Part shown: piece after piece, positions 17,090 to 24,906 of the stretch
Layout: every line of letters starts with the position of its first letter
Position numbering within the stretch: position 1 is the first letter of the stretch
NCBI GenBank assembly: GCA_017392525.1
Contig: JAFOVD010000051.1
Coordinates: forward strand, 1-42,849
Direction: 5' to 3'
DNA from: Lachnospiraceae bacterium
GTDB taxonomy: Bacteria; Bacillota; Clostridia; Lachnospirales; Lachnospiraceae
Length of the DNA: 42,849 nucleotides
Program-made: the position numbers and the translations under genes
Notes under the pieces: model-generated
The model's input: the letters and a program-made list of their open reading frames with translations, nothing else
Databases searched by the model: none
Told to the model about the DNA's origin: nothing

Positions 17090-17797
17090 CTAACCCTCCA
17101 GGTAATTGTTCATTTTCTCCATCTTAGCTTCAGCCCGATAAATCAGTTTACTGGCCTCCAATAACTCTTCAGAAAAGTCAAAATCCGAAATTTCATCCGA
17201 ATAAAGTGACTTGTACTTGATGTCATGTTCCAAACTGGCCCAGAGATCCATGGATTCTGTTCGAATCTGAACCTCTACCGGTACCAGTTGTTTTCGGTTC
17301 ATAAAATACACCGGTACTCTGATAATCATGTGAAGACTTCGATAACCATTTGGCTTTGGATTTTCAATATAATCCTTTACCTCCATAACCTGGATATCAT
17401 CCTGATCCATAATACGATCTCGAATCAGGTAAACATCCTTGATATACGGACATACCACTCGAACCCCTGCAATATCAAAAATATTGTTGCATGCTGCTGT
17501 GATTGTCTGTTCGTAATTCTTCTTCTGAAGCTTCCCCAGTATACTCTTAATGGACTTTAAACGAGTATCAATATGATGAATTGGTACTCTCATATTTCTG
17601 TATTTAAATTCATCCTTAATAATATCCATTCTTGTCTCTGTCATATTCATCGCTGCGTTATACATACGAAGAATGGGTTCCATCGTTCGGTTGAACTCTT
17701 CATCGATATCTGCCATATGGCGCATATCATCATTAATTCCCTTAACAGGGACAAGTTCATGAACGACTATTTCTTTCGCTACTGCTGTCTGTGCCAT
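17090..17797 (-). CDS. Small alarmone synthetase, (p)ppGpp synthetase RelQ/RelP type
   Basis: Transfers pyrophosphate from ATP to GTP or GDP to make (p)ppGpp. The 235 residues hold only the RelA/SpoT synthetase domain, with no hydrolase, TGS or ACT domain. Visible motifs are HHIDTRLKSIKSI, FDIAGVRVVCPYI, NPKPNGYRSLH (nucleotide and GTP binding) and VEVQIRTESMDLWASLEHD. The ATG at 17797 is chosen because GAGAGG precedes it; an upstream ATG at 17851 would overlap the -10 box. The gene is monocistronic with its own terminator and divergent from the kinase-like gene. Confidence 0.93.
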   Translation of the reverse strand: MAQTAVAKEIVVHELVPVKGINDDMRHMADIDEEFNRTMEPILRMYNAAMNMTETRMDIIKDEFKYRNMRVPIHHIDTRLKSIKSILGKLQKKNYEQTITAACNNIFDIAGVRVVCPYIKDVYLIRDRIMDQDDIQVMEVKDYIENPKPNGYRSLHMIIRVPVYFMNRKQLVPVEVQIRTESMDLWASLEHDIKYKSLYSDEISDFDFSEELLEASKLIYRAEAKMEKMNNYLEG

Positions 17798-17849
17798 AAT
17801 CATGCCTCTCAAAAATTTATTTAGATTGTCTTTTTCACAATCTTCCTCC

Positions 17850-17855
17850 ATTATA
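17850..17855 (-). promoter_or_regulatory. -10 box of the alarmone synthetase gene
   Basis: A perfect TATAAT on the minus strand, about 50 bases before the preferred start codon. No convincing -35 box lies 17 bases upstream. Confidence 0.45.
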
Positions 17856-17920
17856 CCCGAAGACTCTGAACATACAGTTAACGAATTGTTAATTTTTTAT
17901 AAATTAGTTCCTTTTTCGAT

Positions 17921-17949
17921 TTGACTTTTATGCAAAAATTCCATAAGAT
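17921..17949 (+). promoter_or_regulatory. Promoter of the cytidylate-kinase-like gene
   Basis: TTGACT (17921-17926) and TAAGAT (17944-17949) are 17 bases apart and lie about 30 bases before the ATG, which has GAAAGGGGG upstream. Confidence 0.6.
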
Positions 17950-17979
17950 GAAATTACACAGAGAAAGGGGGCTTGCCTT

Positions 17980-18585
17980 ATGTATCCAGTAATTACCATT
18001 AGTAGAGAGTTTGGTAGTGGCGGCCACAGTATCGGGGAAGCTGTTGCAAAGAAGTTAGACATCCCATTTTATGATGGAGAAATAGTAACTCAGGCAGCTG
18101 TTGAAAGTGGCTATGCCAAAGAGTTAATCGAAGAACAGGGCGAAGATACTTCTTCCGCAAATAAGTGGTTCGATATCTCTGCAGCAAGCGCAATGTATTT
18201 CCAGAGCCCACAGGACGAAATCTTCCTGGCTCAGAGAAAGGTTATCTTAGATGCAGCCAAGAAGGGACCTTGTGTTATCGTTGGCCGTTGTTCTGACTAT
18301 ATCTTAAAGAATGCGGAAATACCTTGCATGAACGTTTTAATTCACGCCGACATGATTCATAGAATCGCTCGTGTCAATGAGCGCTATGGAATAATTAAAA
18401 ATGTCGATACAAAGAAAAGAATCGTAAAGAAAGATAAGCAACGTCGAACATACTACAAGTATTACACCGATCAGCACTGGGGCGAATATCAGAATTATGA
18501 TTTGGCACTGGACAGCGGAACACTTGGTGATGACACCTGTGTTGAACTGATTTGCGAATTGGCCAAACGATTTATTACAGAATAA
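17980..18585 (+). CDS. Cytidylate-kinase-like family protein
   Basis: A 201-residue P-loop protein starting ITISREFGSGGHSIGEAVAKKL, the variant nucleotide-binding loop of the cytidylate-kinase-like family (Cytidylate_kin2/AAA_26). A GRCSDYIL segment lies at about residue 107, and the basic KKDKQRRTYYKYYT segment near residue 150 corresponds to the lid. True CMP kinases are longer (about 220 residues) and carry a CMP-binding domain that I cannot see, so the substrate is uncertain. Members are common in Clostridia. The gene stands alone between its promoter and a strong terminator. Confidence 0.85.
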   Translation: MYPVITISREFGSGGHSIGEAVAKKLDIPFYDGEIVTQAAVESGYAKELIEEQGEDTSSANKWFDISAASAMYFQSPQDEIFLAQRKVILDAAKKGPCVIVGRCSDYILKNAEIPCMNVLIHADMIHRIARVNERYGIIKNVDTKKRIVKKDKQRRTYYKYYTDQHWGEYQNYDLALDSGTLGDDTCVELICELAKRFITE

Positions 18586-18588
18586 CAA

Positions 18589-18627
18589 AACTGCGGTAAG
18601 TACATTTCATACTTACCGCAGTTTTTT
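18589..18627. terminator. Bidirectional intrinsic terminator
   Basis: A 14-bp perfect stem (18589-18602 with 18610-18623) has a 7-base loop, a T-run on its right and an A-run on its left. It serves the plus-strand kinase-like gene and the convergent minus-strand esterase gene, whose stop codon overlaps the T-run. Confidence 0.9.
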
Positions 18628-19627
18628 ATTTTGTCTGTTCTTCCCAGAATGTCACCGCCTCATCAAGCCAGTTCTCTGCTTCAGAACCAACTCCTAGGCC
18701 AATTCCATGGGGAATACGAAAATACTTCTGATAGATATGTTTTACTCCATACTTCTGCAATGCCCGATGCAGGACATCCGTATGAGCATTGGCCGGAACA
18801 ATAATATCCTGTCCTCCTGCAAACATATACACCGGCGGATAATCCTCTGTAATCCAGTTCTGTACACAGAGAGACTCTCGATTTCTTCTGGTATTTTTCA
18901 CTCCGAACATAAAAATATTTCCACGCTCGCTAAACCAGATTCCCATCAATCCCTGCCAGATATTCCAGTAAGGATGTCTCAGCCAGTGATTTACATTTGT
19001 CCATGGATAGGCAAGAAGCAGTGCCCCCGGCTTTAAGGTGTGATATTTCTCATATCCAAATTCTTCTGTTCCATAGATTCCCGCCAGATTACCTCCTGCA
19101 GAAAAGCCAATGATTGCGTAGTCCTCACGCTCTACATTGAACTCCTCTGCATGATCTGTAATATACCGAACCGCTCTGGCCAAATCGTGCATGGGCGCAT
19201 ATTCCGAACAGTGCACTCCCGTCCTGTATTCCAAAACAAATGCTGTATATCCCATCTCATTTAATCTGGCAGCAACAGGATATGCTTCCTGCACCGTTGT
19301 AAGATGCGCATATCCGCCTCCCGGACAGATGATTGCATACTTTCTCCGCTGGCCTGTATCATTTGGAAATACAGACAATCTAGGATGCGCAAGAGCATGC
19401 TTCCTGTTAATTTCCTGCATGGTATAGAGGGGCGTCTGTTTCCAGCGCCCCTCTGATGCAAGTTCCAATATTCGATTTCTACCTCTACGTCGATCATTGA
19501 CCTTATACTCTGTGCGATACATATGAATCAGCATCACAACTGTCAGCACAAATGTCAGTAATAAATACACTTTTATTATGCTAAGAAGCATCAGCCCAAT
19601 GGTCTCTGATGATAAAAAATGTTCCAT
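18626..19627 (-). CDS. Membrane-anchored alpha/beta hydrolase (acetyl-esterase-like)
   Basis: A 333-residue protein with an N-terminal transmembrane helix (about residues 10-35) and an esterase/lipase domain of the BD-FAE/Aes kind. The oxyanion region is ICPGGGYAHL, the nucleophile Ser is in IGFSAGGNLAG (about residue 170), and the Asp and His of the triad are probably in GGQDIIVPANAH and IPHGIGLG. Such enzymes often deacetylate carbohydrates; the substrate here is unknown. The ATG at 19627 follows the hypA stop by two bases, so the pair is co-transcribed. Confidence 0.82.
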   Translation of the reverse strand: MEHFLSSETIGLMLLSIIKVYLLLTFVLTVVMLIHMYRTEYKVNDRRRGRNRILELASEGRWKQTPLYTMQEINRKHALAHPRLSVFPNDTGQRRKYAIICPGGGYAHLTTVQEAYPVAARLNEMGYTAFVLEYRTGVHCSEYAPMHDLARAVRYITDHAEEFNVEREDYAIIGFSAGGNLAGIYGTEEFGYEKYHTLKPGALLLAYPWTNVNHWLRHPYWNIWQGLMGIWFSERGNIFMFGVKNTRRNRESLCVQNWITEDYPPVYMFAGGQDIIVPANAHTDVLHRALQKYGVKHIYQKYFRIPHGIGLGVGSEAENWLDEAVTFWEEQTK

Positions 19628-19629
19628 TG

Positions 19630-19974
19630 TTAACAAGCTTCTATCTCTTTAATCAAGAATTCATTTCCCGTTACCAAATAAGTATTCTCCGAACCACAGT
19701 GCGGACAAATCTTACCATGTTCCACCGTTGCATAAGTCTCTTTACAATCCTCACAATATGTCACTGCCTCGATTTTTTCGATATGCAACTTACACTCTTT
19801 CATTATATCATGTTTCTTCACTGCCCAATTCCAGCAATCCGTAAGATACTCCGGAATAACCGCAGATACCTCACCCAACTGAAGCGTAACCACCGATACC
19901 TCTGTTAACTGATTTTCCTCAGCCAATTCCTCTATCTGGTCAATGACATGAAACACTACTCCTAATTCATGCAT
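19630..19974 (-). CDS. hypA: HypA/HybF-type nickel metallochaperone
   Basis: A 114-residue protein of normal HypA length. The N-terminal MHEL gives the Ni-binding His2, and the zinc site is CEDC plus CPHC around residues 73-95. HypA delivers nickel to [NiFe]-hydrogenase or, in some bacteria, to urease. No hydrogenase subunit or hypB-F gene is in the window, so its client is elsewhere or it has another role here. It follows the large oxidoreductase by 30 bases and is probably controlled by the same Rex-type operator. Confidence 0.9.
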   Translation of the reverse strand: MHELGVVFHVIDQIEELAEENQLTEVSVVTLQLGEVSAVIPEYLTDCWNWAVKKHDIMKECKLHIEKIEAVTYCEDCKETYATVEHGKICPHCGSENTYLVTGNEFLIKEIEAC

Positions 19975-20004
19975 ATACTACCCAATCCAATCTAATGACA
20001 AAAA

Positions 20005-22782
20005 CTACTTCTTGCCATGGAATTTAATATGAATCGCCTGCTTCGCTGCATATGGAAGGATTTTCTTTAACTTATCCTCTGAACGAACCATGCGTGAGCA
20101 CTCCGGATTATCTCGGCGAAGATGAATTGCATCAAATTCGCAACGTGTTGTACAGAGACCACAACCGATACAACGATTCTCATCGATGATTGACGCACCA
20201 CAACCTAAGCAACGTGCTGTTTCCTTCTTAACCTGCTCCTCTGTGAAGACAAGTTTAGCATCTCTAAAGGACTTCTTCTGGATCTTATCATTGTGTCCAG
20301 GAATCTGTCTGGAAGAATTATCATAAGATTCCACGTAGATATCATCCTTATCCAATTCGATGTAATGGTTTGGATTACGTCCAATTGTCAGACTGCTGTT
20401 TGGCTGAACAAAACGATGGATTGAAATTGCGCCTTCCTTACCCGCTGCAATTGCATCAATTGCAAACTTAGGACCTGTATAGACGTCACCACCCACAAAT
20501 ACATCCGGCTGTGCTGTCTGATATGTTACAGGATCCGCAACGGCACCATTGCCACGTCCGAGTTCTACCTTTTCGTTCTGCAGGAGATTGCCCCACTGGA
20601 TGCTCTGTCCAACAGCCAATACAACATGCTTACATTCAATAGTAATTGTATCATTTTCATCATATGTCGGATTGAAACGACCCGTCTCATCTTTCACTGA
20701 TAAGCACTTCTTAAATACAATTCCCTTAACCTGATTATTCTCATCCACAAGGATTTCCTTAGGACCCCAGCCACACTTGATTTCTACACCATCTTCTGTA
20801 GCCTCTGCTACTTCTTCGTCAGAAGCCGGCATAATATCGCGGGATTCCAGACAAAGCTGTGTAACCTTTGGTGCACCAACACGAACAGCATCTCTTGAAC
20901 AGTCAATGGCAACATTTCCACCACCAACAACGACAACATCGCCACGGATGTCATATTTCTCTGTTCCATTAATTTCACGAAGGAAATCAACCGCAGTTGT
21001 AACACCTGCTGCATCTTCTCCAGGAACGCCAACCTTACGTCCGCCCTGGCAACCGATTGCGATATAGAAAGCCTTGTAACCTTCTTTACGAAGTTCATCC
21101 AAAGTGATATCTTTGCCAACTTCTACACCTGTCTTGATATCAACACCCATCTCTTTAATGATGTCGATTTCAGCCTGGACAACATCCTTTTCCAGCTTAA
21201 AGGAAGGAATACCATATACCAGCATACCACCGGCACGTTCATTCTTTTCAAAGATAGTTGGTCTATATCCCTTTTCAGCCAGATAGAATGCGCAGGAGAG
21301 ACCTGCCGGGCCACCACCAATAATGGCAATCTTCTCATCGAATTCTCCACGTACCTTAGGAATAACCTTCTTAGGAATAAATCTTGTCTCTGCATTCAGA
21401 TCCTGCATAGCAATGAATTTCTTTACCTCGTCAATTGCTACTGCACGATCGATTGTTCCACGAGTACAAGCATCTTCACAACGTCTGTTACAGATATGAC
21501 CGCAGATTGCAGGAAGTGGATTATTCTTCTTGATTAATTCCAATGCATCCTGATATCTACCCTGAGCTGCCAGTTTCAGATAACCCTGAATTGCAATATG
21601 TGCAGGGCAGGCAGTTTTACAAGGTGCAGTACCGGATTCATGAGACTCTTTACGGTTATCATTTCTATAATTCCAGTTCCACTCATCCTCCGACCACTTC
21701 TTCTCTGATGGAAGAACCTGCTTTGGATACTGTACTTCTGTTCCGTCCTTCTTGCAAAGCTTCTGACCAAGCGTTGCTGCGCCGGCAGGACAAACCTCTA
21801 CACATCGTCCACAAGCCACACAGTTCTGCTTGTCAACATGAGCTACATATGCAGAACGAGAGAGGTTTGGTGTATTGAATAACTGAGATGTACGAAGTGC
21901 GTAACACACATTGACATTACAGTTACAGATTGCGAAAATCTTGTTTTCTCCATCGATATTTGTAATCTGATGAACGAAACCGTTATCTTCGCCCTTCTTG
22001 ATGATTTCCAGTGCCTCTTCTTTGGAAATGTAACGTCCGCCCTTATTTGTCTCAACGACATAATCGGCCATGTCACCAACCGCAATACACCAATCATCTT
22101 CTACATCTGCGCAACCTTCCCCGTATGTCTTGCGGGAACGACGGCAGGAACATGGAGATGCGGCATATTTTCCGTCATACTTTTCCAACCAGTGAGAGAT
22201 ATGTTCTACAGAAATAGATTCATTACACATATCTACTTCCTTCTCCACAGGAATAACGTGCATACCAATACCTGCGCCTCCCGGTGGAACCAATTCTGTA
22301 AGTCCTTCCAGTGGAAGACGTGTCATATGCTCGAAGAACATACCCAATGCCGGGTTCTCATCGATTAAATCCTTATTCATATTTGAAAATTCACCTGAAC
22401 CAGGTACATACATAGGGAGAACCCACTGTTTTTCGTGAGCTTCATTCTCATAATTCCACTCCACGAGACCTGTATAGGAAATGTGCTCTAAGATTGCATT
22501 CAGCTTATCGTCCGGAAGTCCGGATGACGCCTTCAGCTGTGCAAATGTTTTGGGCTTGCGAATACCCCCAAAATTCTTAAGGATAAATTCTGCTTCCTCA
22601 TCTGTGCAGAGCATTGATACTGCCCAGTATTCCGGATCATCCTTTGTGATTTTCTGAAGACCTAATTTAATCTTCGCACGATCAGTAATCATCCTGCCCA
22701 ACTTTACAATAGGCTCGCGCATAGGACCATCCACATTTGCGCTTTCCGGACGCAATGGATAATTAGGATCATTCTTTGCCAT
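20005..22782 (-). CDS. Large FAD/NAD(P)-dependent oxidoreductase with multiple Fe-S domains (GltD-like core)
   Basis: A 925-residue cytosolic flavoprotein. Residues 1-300 form an uncharacterised region with cysteine clusters PCSCRRSR (about 207) and ICNCNVNVC (about 290). A ferredoxin-type motif CVACGRCVEVCP follows at about 318-329. A GltD-type N-terminal Fe-S domain begins at CKTACPAH (about 386). The FAD fold starts at IIGGGPAGLS (about 484), the NADPH fold at VVVGGGNVAIDCSRDA (about 612), and a C-terminal ferredoxin motif CIGCGLCTTRC lies at about 869. The core resembles the glutamate synthase small subunit and NfnB, which transfer electrons between NAD(P)H and a partner. No GltB or NfnA partner is adjacent. 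It sits behind a Rex-type operator. Confidence 0.9.
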   Translation of the reverse strand: MAKNDPNYPLRPESANVDGPMREPIVKLGRMITDRAKIKLGLQKITKDDPEYWAVSMLCTDEEAEFILKNFGGIRKPKTFAQLKASSGLPDDKLNAILEHISYTGLVEWNYENEAHEKQWVLPMYVPGSGEFSNMNKDLIDENPALGMFFEHMTRLPLEGLTELVPPGGAGIGMHVIPVEKEVDMCNESISVEHISHWLEKYDGKYAASPCSCRRSRKTYGEGCADVEDDWCIAVGDMADYVVETNKGGRYISKEEALEIIKKGEDNGFVHQITNIDGENKIFAICNCNVNVCYALRTSQLFNTPNLSRSAYVAHVDKQNCVACGRCVEVCPAGAATLGQKLCKKDGTEVQYPKQVLPSEKKWSEDEWNWNYRNDNRKESHESGTAPCKTACPAHIAIQGYLKLAAQGRYQDALELIKKNNPLPAICGHICNRRCEDACTRGTIDRAVAIDEVKKFIAMQDLNAETRFIPKKVIPKVRGEFDEKIAIIGGGPAGLSCAFYLAEKGYRPTIFEKNERAGGMLVYGIPSFKLEKDVVQAEIDIIKEMGVDIKTGVEVGKDITLDELRKEGYKAFYIAIGCQGGRKVGVPGEDAAGVTTAVDFLREINGTEKYDIRGDVVVVGGGNVAIDCSRDAVRVGAPKVTQLCLESRDIMPASDEEVAEATEDGVEIKCGWGPKEILVDENNQVKGIVFKKCLSVKDETGRFNPTYDENDTITIECKHVVLAVGQSIQWGNLLQNEKVELGRGNGAVADPVTYQTAQPDVFVGGDVYTGPKFAIDAIAAGKEGAISIHRFVQPNSSLTIGRNPNHYIELDKDDIYVESYDNSSRQIPGHNDKIQKKSFRDAKLVFTEEQVKKETARCLGCGASIIDENRCIGCGLCTTRCEFDAIHLRRDNPECSRMVRSEDKLKKILPYAAKQAIHIKFHGKK

Positions 22783-22872
22783 AATATTTACCTCTTTCCC
22801 TCTTTATTACTTGATATCTATTTGTTTCATCCACCCTAGAAACAATACCCTGTTAAATTTCCAAACATCAAT

Positions 22873-22890
22873 TTGTTAATTTTGTAACAA
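22873..22890. promoter_or_regulatory. Rex-type operator
   Basis: TTGTTAATTTTGTAACAA matches the clostridial Rex consensus TTGTTAA-N4-TTAACAA at 13 of 14 fixed positions. It lies at about +9 to +26 of the transcript predicted from the promoter at 22905-22934, a repressing position. Rex is a redox repressor released by high NADH, which suits the oxidoreductase it precedes. Confidence 0.65.
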
Positions 22891-22904
22891 GGTCTTATAC
22901 ATCT

Positions 22905-22934
22905 ATTATACGTTGATTTTTCGGGCTCTGTCAA
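22905..22934 (-). promoter_or_regulatory. Promoter of the oxidoreductase-hypA-esterase operon
   Basis: Perfect TTGACA (22929-22934) and TATAAT (22905-22910) boxes on the minus strand are separated by 18 bases. The leader to the ATG is about 115 bases. Confidence 0.8.
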
Positions 22935-23019
22935 TGTTTTGCGCCACATTTGTCCATTATCTCTGTAACGTTGTTCAACCTGTAAAAAATCTTATCAAAA
23001 AAATTGGTACATTTTGCAG

Positions 23020-23063
23020 AATAAAAGAACAAGGTCTGCAAAAACTTTTGCAAACCCTGCTCT
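23020..23063 (-). terminator. Intrinsic terminator after the alpha/beta hydrolase at 23076
   Basis: A 17-bp stem with a few G-U pairs (23026-23042 with 23047-23063) is followed by a T-rich tail on the minus strand, 12 bases after the stop codon. Confidence 0.75.
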
Positions 23064-23075
23064 AATCATCTCTGT

Positions 23076-23903
23076 TTACTTATAAACTTTACCCTGTGTA
23101 AACCACTGTATCATGGCTGTTGCAGCAATTCTCTGCTGATAATCTGCAGAGAGTGTAGCCTCATCATCACCACTTTGTTCGCCATAGCTTCCGAACTGTG
23201 CATGGTTACCACCCTGGATTTTCACAACCTGATCTGTATCCAGAATCTTATCCACATTTAACAGTCCATCGTTGGTTCCATAGATAATCTCTATATTGTC
23301 ATGAGGAACGTCTCCATAGACAAATGAACCAAGAAGTGCCACTCTCTGAACAGAATCCTGATGATTCTTGTAATACATTGTAGCGGCCACACCTCCAAGA
23401 GAATGTCCTGCCAGATTCCAGGTCTTGATATCCGCATAATCCGCCATAACTTCATCCATCTTGTTCACCCCAAAGAAAGCCAGGTTATACGGCATCTTTA
23501 CAAGGATCACATTCATACCGGCGCTCTGCAGCTTCTGAAGCATTGGGAGATACGCTGTATACTCTACCTTTCCTCCCGGATAGAAAACTGTGGCACTACT
23601 GGCGTCGTAATACTGCGCATTTTTATTGCCCCAGAGCACAATATAGTCATCATGCACTTCCATATCGTGACCGGCATTTAAAATCGTTGTAGCAGTCTCA
23701 TCTGCATGATAATAATCTGCAGCGTAAATATTCAGCCCTACAAATCCGCCTACACCGAGGACAATCAGCATAATCAGAAGAATCGCCAGGAATTTTTTCC
23801 ACCCGCGGAATCCACGTCTGGACTGTCTCTGATGTCTCTTCGCCCTCTCATTGTCACGTCGCTTAATTGTTACGTATGGGCTTGTATTCTTCTTTTTAAA
23901 CAT
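23076..23903 (-). CDS. Membrane-anchored alpha/beta hydrolase
   Basis: A 275-residue protein with a basic cytoplasmic N-terminus (about 1-37), one transmembrane helix (about 38-58) and an extracytoplasmic alpha/beta-hydrolase_5-type domain. The nucleophile elbow is AGHSLGGVAA (about residue 170). The Asp is probably in IYGTNDGL and the His in GGNHAQFG. The substrate is unknown; the family includes cell-envelope and lipid esterases. It follows the small DAK-like gene by 27 bases. Confidence 0.85.
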   Translation of the reverse strand: MFKKKNTSPYVTIKRRDNERAKRHQRQSRRGFRGWKKFLAILLIMLIVLGVGGFVGLNIYAADYYHADETATTILNAGHDMEVHDDYIVLWGNKNAQYYDASSATVFYPGGKVEYTAYLPMLQKLQSAGMNVILVKMPYNLAFFGVNKMDEVMADYADIKTWNLAGHSLGGVAATMYYKNHQDSVQRVALLGSFVYGDVPHDNIEIIYGTNDGLLNVDKILDTDQVVKIQGGNHAQFGSYGEQSGDDEATLSADYQQRIAATAMIQWFTQGKVYK

Positions 23904-23930
23904 TTGTATTACTTCTTTCTGGTCTTTTAA

Positions 23931-24191
23931 TTAACCCTGTAATCCTCTTGTCTGACGATCCATATCCTCAACTACGATATCGTAGATTTCACCCTTGGAT
24001 GCGCAATACTCCAGTACAAGCCAAGGTTCATTGGTATGGAAATGAAGCTTAACAAGGTCTTCATCACCTACACATAAGAGTTCATCACCCTTGAATGTGT
24101 CTGCGATATAGTCATGGATTTCATCCACATCTAATTCTTCTCCATCTACAGGCTCTAATAAAAGCTGTGTATCATAACGAAATTCAATCAT
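23931..24191 (-). CDS. Stand-alone 86-residue protein like the C-terminal domain of FakA/YloV (DAK-family)
   Basis: The segment GDELLCVGDEDLVKLHFHTNEPWLVLEYCASKGEI closely follows the pattern found at the start of the C-terminal domain of FakA/YloV fatty-acid kinases (VGDDDLVKVHVHTN then a LEYA-like segment). Here the domain stands alone with no kinase (Dak2) domain in the window. In FakA this part contributes to activity with FakB carriers; what it does alone is unknown. The gene follows a terminator on its upstream side, so it needs its own promoter, which I could not place with confidence. Confidence 0.7.
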   Translation of the reverse strand: MIEFRYDTQLLLEPVDGEELDVDEIHDYIADTFKGDELLCVGDEDLVKLHFHTNEPWLVLEYCASKGEIYDIVVEDMDRQTRGLQG

Positions 24192-24225
24192 CTCTAATCT
24201 CCTTCTTCATTCAACTCTTTACTCA

Positions 24226-24253
24226 TAAAAGCCAGGAGCTGATTGCTCCTGGC
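24226..24253 (-). terminator. Intrinsic terminator of the CAP-protein/hydrolase unit
   Basis: A 9-bp GC-rich perfect stem (24231-24239 with 24245-24253) and 5-base loop is followed on the minus strand by TTTTATG. It lies about 80 bases after the stop of the 24331-24885 gene. Confidence 0.75.
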
Positions 24254-24330
24254 AAAACCTTACTGATTATACAATATATTTCAAAAAATGAAAATATCTG
24301 CACCTATGTTTTGGAAATGTTTCCGCCCTA

Positions 24331-24885
24331 TCAGATTGCCTGTAGCTTGATATCCATAAGTACCATCTGCATAGTATGGAGATCCTTAATGGCATCTCCC
24401 ACCTCCAGAGAATGATTCGCATTCTTCGTCACAAACAGCTCCAAGTGCTGTTTATCGCACTCCGACTGCACATTCAAAGTAGGCGCAAACTGATCCTTGT
24501 CCCCGTGAAATACTACGCCCTGCCCCGGCATCGTATAGAGAAACGTCTGAAGCAATGGCGTAAAATAAATCTGAAGCACATCTTCCATTTCCATGGTTTT
24601 TGCATACTCCGCTGCTGCCACAGTTCCCACGCTCTTTGAGACAAATGCAACTTTCTTATACTTGCCAAAATCAATATTCTTCAGCTGCGCATGAGTCTGA
24701 TCAATTACCTGATTCACTCCCATACTCATCTTCCACTGGTTCTCCGTCATATCTTCCGGTAAATCAGAGTAGTCCAGTTTCACAATCTCATATCCCGCCT
24801 GCTGGAATAACTTCCAGGAATAATAGAGTAGCGGACGGTCTGTATTGTATCCTACTCCCGGAAATATTACTGCTATCCTATCCAT
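24331..24885 (-). CDS. Small alpha/beta-hydrolase-like protein
   Basis: 184 residues without signal peptide. FPGVGYNTDRPLLYY near the N-terminus and FVSKSVGTVAA around residue 85 (nucleophile-elbow-like SKS) suggest an alpha/beta hydrolase. FHGDKDQFAP and NANHSLEVGD carry the likely Asp and His. No substrate can be named. It follows the CAP-domain gene by 21 bases and is probably co-transcribed. Confidence 0.75.
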   Translation of the reverse strand: MDRIAVIFPGVGYNTDRPLLYYSWKLFQQAGYEIVKLDYSDLPEDMTENQWKMSMGVNQVIDQTHAQLKNIDFGKYKKVAFVSKSVGTVAAAEYAKTMEMEDVLQIYFTPLLQTFLYTMPGQGVVFHGDKDQFAPTLNVQSECDKQHLELFVTKNANHSLEVGDAIKDLHTMQMVLMDIKLQAI

Positions 24886-24906
24886 TTCAATCCCTCATGC
24901 TATTCA

